Notes: generated by a model from the letters alone, not told the origin. DNA of 45,858 nt from Acidimicrobiia bacterium (GCA_040881685.1 JBBECS010000032.1:1-45858); one strand, 5' to 3'. Positions 14,951 through 24,323 are shown, numbered from the stretch's first letter. Made by a program: numbers and translations.

Positions 14951-16249
14951 ATGGCCGACCAGCCGGTACACCTGCGTCACGGCGAAACGGAAGTCGATCT
15001 CCCGCTCGTTCGCGGCACGGAGGACGAGCTCGGGATCGACATCTCGAAGCTCCGCGCCCAGACCGGGATGATCACACTCGACCCAGGTTTCATGAACACG
15101 GGCGCGTGTGAATCGTCAATCACGTTCATCGACGGTGAAGAAGGCATTCTCCGGTACCGCGGGATCCCGATCGAGCAGCTCGTAGAAGGCCACCAGCCTT
15201 CGTTCCTCGAGACGTCATACCTGCTGATCTACGGCGACCTGCCCAACCGCGAGGAGCTTGACGACTTCCGCTACGGCATCCGCAAGCACACGCTGCTGCA
15301 CGAGGACGCCAAGCGATTCTTCGACGGCTTCCCGAAGGACGCCCATCCGATGGGCGTGCTGGCGTCGGTGGTGAGCGCGCTCTCCACCTTCTATCCCGAC
15401 AGCATCAACCCGCACGATCTGGACCAGGTGCAGCTGTCCATCATCCGGCTGATGGCCAAGCTCCCAACGATCGCCGCGTACGCGTACAAGCGATCGATCG
15501 GTCAGCCGTTCCTCTATCCGAACAACTCGTTGGACCTCATCGAGAACTTCCTCACGATGATGTTCGCGGTTCCCTCCGAGCCCTACGAGGTGAGCCCGAC
15601 GGTTGTCCACGCGATGAAGCAGCTGCTCATCCTCCATGCCGACCACGAGCAGAACTGCTCGACGTCGACCGTCCGTCTGGCCGGCTCCAGCGACGCCAAC
15701 CTCTTCGCTTCGATCTCTGCTGGCATCAACGCCTTGTGGGGTCCGCTGCACGGCGGCGCCAACCAGGCCGTCATCGAGACGCTCGAGCGCATCCAGGCCG
15801 ACGGAGGCGAGATCGCAAAGTACGTCGCGAAGGCAAAGGACCCCGAGGACACGTTCCGGCTCTCCGGGTTCGGGCACCGCGTCTACAAGAACTACGACCC
15901 TCGGGCCCGCATCCTCCAGGTCACGGCCGACCAGATCATCGAAGAGCTCGGCACGACCGATCCGTTGTTGGAGCTCGCGCGCGAGCTCGAGCAGGTCGCG
16001 CTCAAAGACGACTACTTCATCGAACGGCGCCTCTACCCGAATGTCGACTTCTACTCGGGGTTCATCTACCGGGCCATGGGCTTCCCCGTGAACATGTTCA
16101 CCGTGCTCTTCGCGATGGGACGACTTCCTGGCTGGATCGCCCATTGGAAAGAGATGATGGAGAACCCGGACACGAAGATCGGCCGACCTCGCCAGATCTA
16201 CACCGGCCCGACCGAACGCAAGTACGTCCCAGTGGACGCGCGCGACTGA
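14951..16249 (+). CDS. gltA: Citrate synthase (type II)
   Basis: A 432-residue hexameric-type citrate synthase condensing acetyl-CoA with oxaloacetate. An N-terminal beta region precedes the catalytic core. Signature segments are LHADHEQNCSTSTVR, WGPLHGGANQAVIE, FGHRVYKNYDPRA with the oxaloacetate-binding His and Arg, and YPNVDFYSGFIYRAMGFP with the catalytic Asp. Length and motifs match GltA of other actinobacteria. It sits alone between the two ACAD subunit genes, and would consume acetyl-CoA produced by their pathway. Confidence 0.96.
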   Translation: MADQPVHLRHGETEVDLPLVRGTEDELGIDISKLRAQTGMITLDPGFMNTGACESSITFIDGEEGILRYRGIPIEQLVEGHQPSFLETSYLLIYGDLPNREELDDFRYGIRKHTLLHEDAKRFFDGFPKDAHPMGVLASVVSALSTFYPDSINPHDLDQVQLSIIRLMAKLPTIAAYAYKRSIGQPFLYPNNSLDLIENFLTMMFAVPSEPYEVSPTVVHAMKQLLILHADHEQNCSTSTVRLAGSSDANLFASISAGINALWGPLHGGANQAVIETLERIQADGGEIAKYVAKAKDPEDTFRLSGFGHRVYKNYDPRARILQVTADQIIEELGTTDPLLELARELEQVALKDDYFIERRLYPNVDFYSGFIYRAMGFPVNMFTVLFAMGRLPGWIAHWKEMMENPDTKIGRPRQIYTGPTERKYVPVDARD

Positions 16250-16327
16250 TCTTGTTGGGGCGGGCGTAGCGACCGCAGGGAGCGGAGCACGCGCTGCGAG
16301 CGAAGCGCGCGTCGAACGTCCGGAAGG

Positions 16328-16350
16328 CGGCGCCGGGTATCCCGGCGCCG
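16328..16350. repeat. Paired-palindrome repeat, copy C core
   Basis: A perfect hairpin with 10-bp arms (CGGCGCCGGG / CCCGGCGCCG) and a TAT loop, in the 165-bp gap between citrate synthase and an ACAD. The surrounding GAGCGGAGC..GCTGCGAGCGAAGCGCG sequence is similar in composition to the other copies. No T-run follows, so a terminator role is weak; the loop and position match the dispersed repeat family. Nothing else is visible in this gap. Confidence 0.45.
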
Positions 16351-16414
16351 AGTGAGACTGCCAAACGGACATGAAGCGAAGCAGAAGTAGCGGACCGGGA
16401 GCAGCGCAAGAGAG

Positions 16415-17617
16415 ATGGATCTGAAACCTACGAGTGACGAGGCCGCGCTGCGCGCCGAGTTCCGAGCCTGGTTACGGGAACATCTCCCCTGGGAGTACGG
16501 CAAGGGGCTCCCGCCTCGCTTCGACGACTTGGCCGACGAGGTGGCGTTCGGACGCGACTGGCAAGCGAAGCTTGCCAGCGGTCGATGGGTCGGCGTGCCG
16601 TGGCCCGAGGAGTACGGCGGCCGCGGCGCCGGCGCGGTGGAGCACTTCATCGTGACCGAAGAGCTCGCGCGCGCCCGTGCGCCCGAGCTTGTCGGTCGCA
16701 TCGGCATCAACCTGGTCGGCCCCACCCTGCTCGCGCACGGGACCCCCGAGCAGCGGCAGCGTTGGCTGTCCAAGATCCTCCCGGCGCAGGAACTGTGGTG
16801 CCAGCTGTTCAGCGAGCCGGGAGCCGGAAGCGACCTCGCTGCGGTCGCCACCCGAGCGGTGCGCGCAGACAACGGTTGGGTCGTCAACGGTCAGAAGGTC
16901 TGGACGAGCTACGCGCAGTTCGCCGACTGGGGACTGTGCCTCGCGCGGACGAACCCTGACGTCCCCAAGCAGCAGGGCATCACCGCGCTCGCCATCGACA
17001 TGCGCGCGGCCGGCGTCGAGGTACGGCCGCTGCGCCAGATCACCGACGAGACCGAGTTCAACGAGGTGTTCTTCGCCGATGTGTTCGTGCCCGACGACCA
17101 GGTGGTCGGGGCGGTCGACGCGGGCTGGCGCGTCGCCAACTCCACACTGACGCACGAGCGCGGCATCAATCCTCGCCAGCTCGTGATCCATGTGCAGCTG
17201 CTCGAGGAGCTGTTGCGCCTCGCGCTCGAATCCGACGCCTTCGATGATCCGCGGCTTCGTCCGCGACTCGCGCAAGCCGCGGTGGAGGTGCGCCTGTTCC
17301 AGTTGCACAACTGGCGCACACTCTCTCGAGTGGCAAAGGGTGAACCACCGGGTCCCGAGGGCAGCGCGCTCAAGCTCTACTGGAGCGAGATGAGCAAGCG
17401 GCTGCACGACACCGTGATGGCCGTACTCGGGCCGGCGTCGCCGTTGTGGCGTGGGGCGGACGGCAACCCGGGCGGTGGTGAGTGGCAGCGGTCATGGCTC
17501 TACTACCAAGCGTCGTCGATCTGGGCCGGCACGAACGAGATTCAGCGCAACATCCTCAGTGAACGCGTACTCGGTCTGCCCCGCGAGCCGAAGCCCGAGC
17601 CGGCGCGTGCCGGGTAG
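16415..17617 (+). CDS. Acyl-CoA dehydrogenase, large (alpha-type) subunit
   Basis: A 400-residue ACAD with LFSEPGAGSD (131-140), GQKVWTSYAQFADWG (159-173) and the flavin/adenine segment SIWAGTNEIQRNILSERVLGLP. The classical YEGT Glu is Ala371, and Glu248 in THERG lies where FadE26-type alpha subunits carry their base. This fits the alpha half of an alpha2beta2 ACAD, with the beta-type protein at 13786 as the obvious partner. The start ATG 16415 has only a weak AGAGAG upstream. A secreted protein and a CoA-transferase unit follow on the same strand. Confidence 0.9.
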   Translation: MDLKPTSDEAALRAEFRAWLREHLPWEYGKGLPPRFDDLADEVAFGRDWQAKLASGRWVGVPWPEEYGGRGAGAVEHFIVTEELARARAPELVGRIGINLVGPTLLAHGTPEQRQRWLSKILPAQELWCQLFSEPGAGSDLAAVATRAVRADNGWVVNGQKVWTSYAQFADWGLCLARTNPDVPKQQGITALAIDMRAAGVEVRPLRQITDETEFNEVFFADVFVPDDQVVGAVDAGWRVANSTLTHERGINPRQLVIHVQLLEELLRLALESDAFDDPRLRPRLAQAAVEVRLFQLHNWRTLSRVAKGEPPGPEGSALKLYWSEMSKRLHDTVMAVLGPASPLWRGADGNPGGGEWQRSWLYYQASSIWAGTNEIQRNILSERVLGLPREPKPEPARAG

Positions 17618-17642
17618 CGTCGTGAAACTCGGAGGAGTGCAC

Positions 17643-18284
17643 ATGCGCCGTACCTGGATCTTGATCACCGTCGCGTGCACGTGGTTCGGACTCGCGGCGA
17701 CCACGGCCGCCGCGAGCGCGACGCGTGGCGTGGACGACCTGCCAGTGCTCCAAGAAGAGGACCTCGGGCGCGATTACCTGGTCTCCGGCGAGCCGACCGT
17801 CAGCGCCACGACGAACCAAGTCGTCATCGACGGCGACGAGTGCACGCAGAGCATCGGACCGATCCCAGATCTGGAAGAAGCCGTGATCGTCCTGTTCGGC
17901 AAGGAAGGCTCCGACACGCCGCTGTTCAGTGAGGCAAGCACGACGTTCGCCACGGCGCGCGCGGCGAAGGCGTCCTTCAGGGAACGGAGCCAGGGCGTCG
18001 CCGATGCCATCGAGTGCGGCACCGTCGACGTCCTCCGCCCCAATACCGAAGAGGTGCTCACGACGCAGACCTACGACAAGGTCCCATTCCCCAAGATTGG
18101 GGATCAGACGCTCACGGTCACGGTGAGTTTCGAGAACACTTCGGATATCGGCGTCACCGTGATGTTCAGGTCGGGGACCTCGGTCGTCTTCCTCAACTCG
18201 TTCGCCATCGGTGAGGGGCCCACCGTCAAGCAGCTCAAGGCGATCGCGAAGAAGGCGAAGAAACGCCTCGCCGCCGAGGCCTGA
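17643..18284 (+). CDS. Secreted hypothetical protein
   Basis: A 213-residue protein with a clear signal peptide (RRTWILITVACTWFGLAATTAAASA). The mature domain is mixed alpha/beta with two Cys (in DECTQSIG and IECGTVDV) that could form a disulfide, and ends in a Lys/Ala helix. The arrangement is reminiscent of PknH-like extracellular sensor domains, but I cannot confirm that. GGAGGAG eight nt before ATG 17643 sets the start and excludes the longer frame. It is followed 2 bp later by the CoA-transferase gene, a curious pairing of an envelope protein with cytosolic enzymes. Confidence 0.7.
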   Translation: MRRTWILITVACTWFGLAATTAAASATRGVDDLPVLQEEDLGRDYLVSGEPTVSATTNQVVIDGDECTQSIGPIPDLEEAVIVLFGKEGSDTPLFSEASTTFATARAAKASFRERSQGVADAIECGTVDVLRPNTEEVLTTQTYDKVPFPKIGDQTLTVTVSFENTSDIGVTVMFRSGTSVVFLNSFAIGEGPTVKQLKAIAKKAKKRLAAEA

Positions 18285-18286
18285 CG

Positions 18287-19483
18287 TTGGCCGGTCCGCT
18301 CGACGGCCTGCGCGTGCTCGATCTCGGCACTCGCATCGCGGCGCCGTTCTGCGCGGGACTCCTCGGCGAGCAGGGCGCCGAGGTCATCAAGGTCGAGCAG
18401 CCCGGGAAGGGCGACTTCATGCGCGAGATCGGCCCGTTCGTGTCCGACGCGAACGGCACCGAGTACTCGCTCTTCTGGGCCGTGGAGGGGCGCGGGCGCA
18501 AGAGCGTCACGATCGACCTGCGGCGCGAGGAAGGCCAGGGGCTCTTTCGTCGGCTCGCGGCCACGGCCGACGTGGTCGTGGAGAACTTCCGACCCGGCAC
18601 GTTGGAGCAGTGGCACATCGGACCCGGCGACCTTGACGAGCGCGTCGTGATCGTTCGCATCAGCAGCTTCGGCCAGGACGGACCCAACTCGCACCGACCC
18701 GGCCTCGATCGGGTCGGCATCGGGTACGGCGGCCTTTTGCACCTCACCGGCTATCCCGATCAGCCACCCGTTCGCGTCGGGGTCACGATCTCCGACTACC
18801 TCACGGGCGTCTTCAGCGCGCACGCCGCGGTGGCTGCGCTGTACGCGCGCGATGCCCGGAACGGATCTGGCGCCGTGATCGACGCCGCCTTGTACGGTGC
18901 GGTGCTCCGGATCCTCGAGTGGACGCTTCCGGCATACGGCAAGCTCGGCATCGTTCGGAACCGCCAGGGCAACCGGCTCGAGAACTCGGCTCCACTCGAC
19001 AACTACCCCACCACCGACGGGAAGTACGTCTGCATCGTGGCTGGGTCCGACGCCAACTTTGCGCGACTCTGCAAGGCGATGGACCGCTCGGACCTCGTGA
19101 GCGAGCCCCGCTTCGCGCGCCTCGCCGACCGCGCCGAGCACGGCGACGAGATCAACGGCATCGTCGCCGACTGGACGAGCACCCTCTCTGCGGCCGAGAT
19201 CGAAGAACGCTGCGTAGAGCACGACGTCCCGGTCGCAACCGCGTACACCGCAGCCGATATCTTCGCCGACGCCCACATCTCGGCCCGCGGTGATCTGGTG
19301 ACGGTCGACGACCCGAGCGTCGGCCCGCTTCAACAGCAAGCACCGTTCCCTCGCACCGTCGGTCAGCCCGTCGTCGTACCCGCAGGTGCACCTCGCCTCG
19401 GCGAGCACACGCGTGAGGTGCTCGGCTCATTGGGCGTGAGCGACGACGAGCTCGATGCGCTCACGTCCGAAGGGGTCCTGTGA
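18287..19483 (+). CDS. CaiB/BaiF family III CoA-transferase
   Basis: A 398-residue family III CoA-transferase moving CoA between acyl donors and acceptors. Typical segments are the N-terminal GPLDGLRVLDLGTRIAAPFC, LGEQGAEVIKVEQP, GRGRKSVTIDLRREEG, VVENFRPGTLEQW and VRVGVTISDYLTG, in the region where these enzymes carry the catalytic Asp. The start is TTG 18287, three bases after the preceding stop. It ends in GTGA overlapping the DUF35 gene, making a tightly coupled three-gene set with the thiolase-like enzyme. It may activate the acid later cleaved by that pair. Confidence 0.9.
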   Translation: MAGPLDGLRVLDLGTRIAAPFCAGLLGEQGAEVIKVEQPGKGDFMREIGPFVSDANGTEYSLFWAVEGRGRKSVTIDLRREEGQGLFRRLAATADVVVENFRPGTLEQWHIGPGDLDERVVIVRISSFGQDGPNSHRPGLDRVGIGYGGLLHLTGYPDQPPVRVGVTISDYLTGVFSAHAAVAALYARDARNGSGAVIDAALYGAVLRILEWTLPAYGKLGIVRNRQGNRLENSAPLDNYPTTDGKYVCIVAGSDANFARLCKAMDRSDLVSEPRFARLADRAEHGDEINGIVADWTSTLSAAEIEERCVEHDVPVATAYTAADIFADAHISARGDLVTVDDPSVGPLQQQAPFPRTVGQPVVVPAGAPRLGEHTREVLGSLGVSDDELDALTSEGVL

Positions 19484-19896
19484 GCACGGCCACCCGCGCC
19501 GTCCACGACGCGCTGTTCCGACTCGACGACGACGGCGCGATCAAGCTCCTGGGCGGGTTCTCTCCGTCGAGCGGCAAGCACCACTTCCCGCTCCTCCCCG
19601 CCTGCCCGTACACGGGCGCGGACGACGTGCAGCCCGTGGACCTCTCGGACCACGGGACCTTGTGGGGCTGGACGGCAGTGACCACCGCGCCTCCCGGCTA
19701 CGAGGGGGACGTGCCGTTTGGGTTCGGTGTGGTCGAGCTGCCCGAAGGCCTGCGCGTCATCACCCGGATCACCGAGTCCGACCCGGCGCGGCTGGAGTTC
19801 GGCATGCCCATGCACCTCGTCGTCGCGCCGCTCAACACCGACGCCGACGGCACCCAGGTCGTCACCTACGCGTTCGAGCCGGACACCTCGATATGA
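19480..19896 (+). CDS. DUF35 OB-fold protein with degenerate zinc ribbon
   Basis: A 138-residue member of the DUF35 family that usually partners thiolase-like enzymes. The OB-fold part is clear in GTLWGWTAVTTAPPGYEGDVPFGFGVVELPEGLRV and FGMPMHLVV. The N-terminal rubredoxin-like ribbon, normally CxxC..CPxCG, is degenerate: Ser28/Ser31 replace the first pair and Cys42/Thr45 the second, leaving a single Cys, so zinc is probably not bound. Its GTG overlaps the CoA-transferase stop and its TGA overlaps the next ATG, so the three proteins are translated together. Confidence 0.85.
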   Translation: MSTATRAVHDALFRLDDDGAIKLLGGFSPSSGKHHFPLLPACPYTGADDVQPVDLSDHGTLWGWTAVTTAPPGYEGDVPFGFGVVELPEGLRVITRITESDPARLEFGMPMHLVVAPLNTDADGTQVVTYAFEPDTSI

Positions 19897-21026
19897 CCGC
19901 CGGCGTCGCGATCAGCGGGACGGGGATGCACCCGTTCGGGCGCTTCGAGGACAAGACCACGACCGACATGGGCGTGGAAGCCGTGCGCGCGGCCCTCAGC
20001 GAAGCCGGAGGCCCCACGTTCCAGGCCGCGTTCTGCGCAACGGTGTACGCGGGTGTGGCCGCTGGCCACAAGGTCCTCGGCGCGCTCGGGCTCACCGGCG
20101 TGCCGATCGTCGACGTCGAGGCCGGCTGCGCGAGCGGCGGTGCCGCGGTCATGCTCGCGGCCGGGGCAATCCGCGCCGGTCAGTACGACACGGTCCTGGT
20201 GTTCGGGATCGAGAAGATGCCCAAGGGGATCATCCGGTCGTCCTTCTTCGAGCCGTGGCGCGAGGAAGCCGGTCTCGCGGCCACTCCCGCGTACTTCGCG
20301 TTGCGCGCCCAGCGCCTGATGCGCGAGTCGGGGGTCACCAAGGATCACCTGGCTCACGTCACGGTGAAGAACCGCATGAACGGCCTCGACAACCCCAACG
20401 CGATGTTCCGCAAGCCCACGACCGCGGAAGATGTGCTCGCGTCACGCGTCGTCTGCGAACCGCTGCACCTACACATGCTGTGCTCACCGAACGAGGGCGC
20501 CGCGGCCGTCGTGCTCCAGCGCGCGGATCTTGCTGGCACTGACGCCGTCACACTCTCGGCCGCGGTGCTGCGGTCGCACCTCCCCGGCTCGGTCCTGGGT
20601 GAAGCCACACCGATGAGCGGCATCGACGACACCGCCATACTGCCGCCAAGCACGTTGGCCGCCGACGCCGCGTACGAAGAGGCGGGCATCGGGCCGGATG
20701 ACCTCGACGTCGTGGAGTGTCAGGACACCGACGCAGCACGCGAGCTGCTCGCGTACGAGGAGCTTCGGCTCTGTGCTCGCGGAGAGCAGCCCGGACTGCT
20801 CGCCGACAGCGCAACCGCGCGTGGCGGGCGGCTGCCTGTCAACGTGAGCGGCGGCCTGCTCTCGAAAGGCGAACCGCTCGGCGCGTCAGCGCTGGCGCAG
20901 GTTGTTGAGCTCACCACCCAGCTGCGAGGGAAGGCCGACGCGCGCCAGGTTCCTGGCGCGCGCGTCGGCCTCGCTCACACTGTCGGCCGCGGCGCGAACG
21001 CGGCCGTCGTGATCGTTACGCAGTAG
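19893..21026 (+). CDS. Thiolase-like enzyme / lipid-transfer (Ltp2-type) protein
   Basis: A 377-residue thiolase-fold protein of the SCP-x/lipid-transfer group. The nucleophile position is Cys79 (EAGCASGGAA). The GHPxGATG motif is changed to GEPLGAS, with Glu327 in place of the catalytic His, and the C-terminal CxG is GRG. Loss of these residues is typical of thiolase relatives such as Ltp2, which with a DUF35 partner performs retro-aldol cleavage of steroid side chains. ATG 19893 overlaps the DUF35 stop. Retro-aldolase is the best guess; an unusual thiolase remains possible. It ends 2 bp from the convergent ABC operon. Confidence 0.82.
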   Translation: MTAGVAISGTGMHPFGRFEDKTTTDMGVEAVRAALSEAGGPTFQAAFCATVYAGVAAGHKVLGALGLTGVPIVDVEAGCASGGAAVMLAAGAIRAGQYDTVLVFGIEKMPKGIIRSSFFEPWREEAGLAATPAYFALRAQRLMRESGVTKDHLAHVTVKNRMNGLDNPNAMFRKPTTAEDVLASRVVCEPLHLHMLCSPNEGAAAVVLQRADLAGTDAVTLSAAVLRSHLPGSVLGEATPMSGIDDTAILPPSTLAADAAYEEAGIGPDDLDVVECQDTDAARELLAYEELRLCARGEQPGLLADSATARGGRLPVNVSGGLLSKGEPLGASALAQVVELTTQLRGKADARQVPGARVGLAHTVGRGANAAVVIVTQ

Positions 21027-21028
21027 CG

Positions 21029-22420
21029 CTACGCGCCGACCCGCGAGTTGTACTCCTGGATCCTGGTGCCTGCCGACGACTTGGCGGTCTTCAATGCCGC
21101 CTTGGGCTTCGTCCCTTGCGTGAGCATTCCTTCGATCGCGTCGAGCACCGAGTCGCGCACGCCCTGGTAGTCACCGATGACCGGACCCGCGGTCGCCGTG
21201 TTCTCCACGCCGGTGAGCAACTGGTCGTACGCAACCTTGAAGCCGGGGATCTCGGCCCAACGATCCTGAATCGCCGGCAGGTCCGTTGACGACTCTCGAA
21301 TCGGGACGTAGCCCGTGCTCGCGCCCCAGTCGGCTTGTGTCTCGGGCGTGTTCAGGAACTTGAGGTACTCCCACGTCGCCGCCTTCTCGGCCGCCGACGA
21401 CTTGTTCGACATGTAGAGAGCCGCGCCACCTACGAGTACGCCGCCCTTGCCGGTCGGGCCAGGCATCGGCGCGACGCCGATCTCGACGTTCGGGTACTGA
21501 CCACTTCCGAGCACATCGACGATCGAACCGAGCGAAGCCGACGTGTCGATGGTCATCGCCGCGTTGTCCTCACCGATCGCGAACAGGTTGTCGAAGTTCT
21601 CGGCGTCGTTCGTGACGGCGAGGCCGGAGTCCACCATGTCCTGCATGAAGGTGAAGATCTCGACGCCTGCCTTCACATCGAAGCTCGTCGCAGTGGCACG
21701 CGACTGGCGACCGTTGCCGTTGTTCACGTAGGGCTTTCCCGCCTTCGCCAGCCACTGCTCCAAGTACCAGGGGTCGAGCTTGAGCGAGAAGCCGGCCTTC
21801 GTGACACCCTCGTCCACGATCGTCTGCGAGGCGGCCTTCACCTCGTCGAGCGTTTCGGGCGGGTCCTCGGGGTCGAGGCCTGCCTTCTCGAACGCAAGCT
21901 TGTTGTAGAGGAACACGGGGTTCGACACGTTGAACGGCATCGGCCACAGCGTGCCGTCGACGGTGTAGTAGTTGATGACCCGCTCGACGTGGTCGGAGAG
22001 GTCGTACTTGTCGGCCTTCACGCACGCCTCGACCGGGAGCACCGACTGCGTGTCGATCATCTGCTGGAGACCAGTGTCCTCGATCATCACGAGATCAGGA
22101 AGGTCGCCGGTCTGCAGTCCCGCGATGTACTTCGTGAGCGCGTCCTCGTAGGTGGTCTGGTTGACGATCGTGACGTTCACGTCGGACTGCGACGAGTTGA
22201 ACTGCGCCGTGAGCCGGTCCAGCGCCTCGCTGTTCGCGGCGTTGGTTGCGGTCCAGAACTCGATCTCCACCGGAGTGTCGGCCTTCGCCAGCGCCTTCAC
22301 GGGACATTTGGCGTTGGCTTGGCTCGGTGTCGCGGCGCCACCGCTCCCGGCTGGGAGCGCCAAGCTGGCGACGACGAGGGCCGTCGTGGCGACGACTGCA
22401 ATCCGCTTGCCTTGGCGCAT
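21029..22420 (-). CDS. ABC transporter sugar-type substrate-binding protein
   Basis: A 463-residue extracellular solute-binding protein of family 1 (UgpB/MalE type). A signal peptide ends near GGAA (about residue 30), and the mature N-terminus has VEIEFWTATN followed by the typical ALDRLTAQFN, DLPDLVMIED, PMPFNVSNPVFLYNK and AATWEYLKFLNTPETQADW segments. AGGAG five nt before ATG 22420 sets the start. It is last in a four-gene operon with two permeases and an ATPase. The presence of UgpB-like motifs suggests a sugar, sugar-phosphate or oligosaccharide, but the ligand is not readable. Confidence 0.93.
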   Translation of the reverse strand: MRQGKRIAVVATTALVVASLALPAGSGGAATPSQANAKCPVKALAKADTPVEIEFWTATNAANSEALDRLTAQFNSSQSDVNVTIVNQTTYEDALTKYIAGLQTGDLPDLVMIEDTGLQQMIDTQSVLPVEACVKADKYDLSDHVERVINYYTVDGTLWPMPFNVSNPVFLYNKLAFEKAGLDPEDPPETLDEVKAASQTIVDEGVTKAGFSLKLDPWYLEQWLAKAGKPYVNNGNGRQSRATATSFDVKAGVEIFTFMQDMVDSGLAVTNDAENFDNLFAIGEDNAAMTIDTSASLGSIVDVLGSGQYPNVEIGVAPMPGPTGKGGVLVGGAALYMSNKSSAAEKAATWEYLKFLNTPETQADWGASTGYVPIRESSTDLPAIQDRWAEIPGFKVAYDQLLTGVENTATAGPVIGDYQGVRDSVLDAIEGMLTQGTKPKAALKTAKSSAGTRIQEYNSRVGA

Positions 22421-22479
22421 GCTCACTCCTGATTCGGTTGAACGAACTGCTTCACCGCGACATCTGTGCTCATCATGCC

Positions 22480-23376
22480 TCAGCCCTTGACCGCGCCAGC
22501 GGTCAGGCCCCTCACGAGCTGCTTCTGGAAGAGCAGGAGAAGGATGGCCAACGGGATCACGGCGAGCACCGCCCCGGCAAAGGTGACGTTGAAGGACTCG
22601 AGGTTGGTGTTTCGCAGCTGCTTGAGCCCGACCTGCACCGTACGGAGGCGGTCATCCCTCGTGACCAGCAGCGGCCACAGGTACTGGTTCCACGACGCCA
22701 GGAATGCGAAGACCGCGAGCGCGGCCATCGTTGGTCGGGCCAGCGGCACAGCCACCCGCGCCAGGAACCGAAGGTGCCCGTAGCCGTCGAGCGCAGCCGC
22801 GTCCTGGAGGTCCCGGGGAACGCCGAGGAACGCCTGGCGCAACAAGAACGCGCCGAAGCCGGTGGCGAGGAACGGGATGGCGAGTCCGGCGTAGCTGTCG
22901 TAGATCCCGAGGTCCACGACCGTGGTGAGGTTCGTGATGATCGTGACCTCGAATGGAATCATGAGCGTCGCCAAGAAGACCACGAACAGCGTGCGCTTCA
23001 ACGGGAACTCGAGGAAGGCGAATGCGTATGCCGCGAGCGTCGCCGTCACGAGCTGTCCGATGACGATCATCGCGGTCATGATGAAGCTGTTCTTCAAGTA
23101 CGTACCGAGATGGCCCTCGGTCCACGCATCGGAGTACGTGTGCCACTCCGGACTGGTCGGGAAGAGCTTCGACTTCGCGATCTGGTCGATGTTCAGGAGC
23201 GAGTTGACGACCGTGATGTAGATGGGGAAGAGCACGATCACGGCGAGCACCATGAGCAGCGCGTACCGACCCACGAGGCCCCAGACGCGCTTGGGTGGAC
23301 CGGCGGACGCCGTGGTCACGGTTGGCGTAGCGAGCTCCGGCACCTTGGCCGCGAGCGCACCTTCAGACGTCGACAA
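22480..23376 (-). CDS. ABC transporter permease (UgpE/MalG type)
   Basis: A 298-residue inner-membrane permease with six predicted helices. The EAA loop that docks on the ATPase is DLQDAAALDGYGHLRFLARVAVP. The N-terminus to about residue 35 is cytosolic. The start is TTG 23376 with GAGGA just upstream, 14 bp after the previous permease gene. The next gene, the binding protein, follows after 59 bp. Partner and role follow from the operon. Confidence 0.9.
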   Translation of the reverse strand: MSTSEGALAAKVPELATPTVTTASAGPPKRVWGLVGRYALLMVLAVIVLFPIYITVVNSLLNIDQIAKSKLFPTSPEWHTYSDAWTEGHLGTYLKNSFIMTAMIVIGQLVTATLAAYAFAFLEFPLKRTLFVVFLATLMIPFEVTIITNLTTVVDLGIYDSYAGLAIPFLATGFGAFLLRQAFLGVPRDLQDAAALDGYGHLRFLARVAVPLARPTMAALAVFAFLASWNQYLWPLLVTRDDRLRTVQVGLKQLRNTNLESFNVTFAGAVLAVIPLAILLLLFQKQLVRGLTAGAVKG

Positions 23377-23390
23377 CGATCCTCACCCCC

Positions 23391-24323
23391 TCACCGCTGG
23401 TAGTGGACACGACGTTCGAGGAACCGGAGCTGGACCAGCGTGAGCACCAACGTGATCGCGAAGAGCGCGATGGCGAGGACCGCGGCCTTACCTGGGTTCC
23501 GCTGGACGCGCAGCTCCGTGTAGATGAAGTACGTCAGCACGTTCGTCTTCTTGAGCGGGCCGCCCTCGGTGAGGATGTCGATCTGGCCGAACGTCTGGAA
23601 GGCGAAGATCGTGCCGACCACGACGGCGAAGAACATCGTCGGTGAGAGCAGCGGAAGCGTGACGTTGCGAAACCGCGACCAGGGTCCGGCTCCGTCGACC
23701 TCCGCCGCCTCGACGAGCTCGTCGGGAATGGCTTGGAGTCCGGCTGACATCAAGATGAAGCTCAGTCCCAGGCTCTGCCAGATGGTCACGATGGCGATCG
23801 CGATCAGCGCCCAGCCGGGGTTGTCGAGGAACGGAGGCGTCGGGCTGATGTTCTTCAGGAGCCCGATGTTCGGGTTGAACAGTGTGTAGAACATCACCGC
23901 GGCCACGGCCACCGACGTGGCCACCGTCGACGAGAACACGGTTCGGAAGATGGCGATGCCCTTGAGCTTCTGGTGCGCCAGCACCGCCAGGCCGAGCCCG
24001 AACGCGATTCCGAACGGAACCGTCATAAGGGCGAACAAGATCGTCGTCCAGAGGCTGTCGAAGAACTCCTTGGAGCCGAGCACGTCGCCGAACTGCTCAA
24101 ACCCGACGTACTCGCTGAGATCGGGGTTGAACGGGTTGGTGCTGTGCAGCGCGAGATCGAAGTTCTTGAGGAACGGATAGAAGATGAAGACCGCGAAGAT
24201 GACGCCCGCCGGGATCAGCAGCACATAGGCGAGGCCTGCTTCCCGGAGCTTCCGGCGGGCGAGAGTGTTCACCGGCCTCGTGACCTCCGCGGGCCGCTCG
24301 CTCGCTTCGAGCGTGGTGGTCAT
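23391..24323 (-). CDS. ABC transporter permease (UgpA/MalF type)
   Basis: A 310-residue permease with six membrane helices and the EAA loop ELVEAAEVDGAGPWSRFRNVTLPLL. The first ~25 residues are cytosolic. ATG 24323 overlaps the stop of the ATPase gene as ATGA, so translation is coupled. It would form a heterodimeric channel with the protein encoded at 22480. Confidence 0.91.
   Translation of the reverse strand: MTTTLEASERPAEVTRPVNTLARRKLREAGLAYVLLIPAGVIFAVFIFYPFLKNFDLALHSTNPFNPDLSEYVGFEQFGDVLGSKEFFDSLWTTILFALMTVPFGIAFGLGLAVLAHQKLKGIAIFRTVFSSTVATSVAVAAVMFYTLFNPNIGLLKNISPTPPFLDNPGWALIAIAIVTIWQSLGLSFILMSAGLQAIPDELVEAAEVDGAGPWSRFRNVTLPLLSPTMFFAVVVGTIFAFQTFGQIDILTEGGPLKKTNVLTYFIYTELRVQRNPGKAAVLAIALFAITLVLTLVQLRFLERRVHYQR

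Noticed and set aside
16328-16350. Hairpin as a classical terminator of citrate synthase
   Set aside because: It lies 78 bp downstream, has no T-run, and resembles copies upstream of other ACAD genes.
18104-19408. Long minus-strand open frame opposite the CoA-transferase
   Set aside because: No recognisable domain, and the plus-strand family III CoA-transferase is complete with coupled neighbours.
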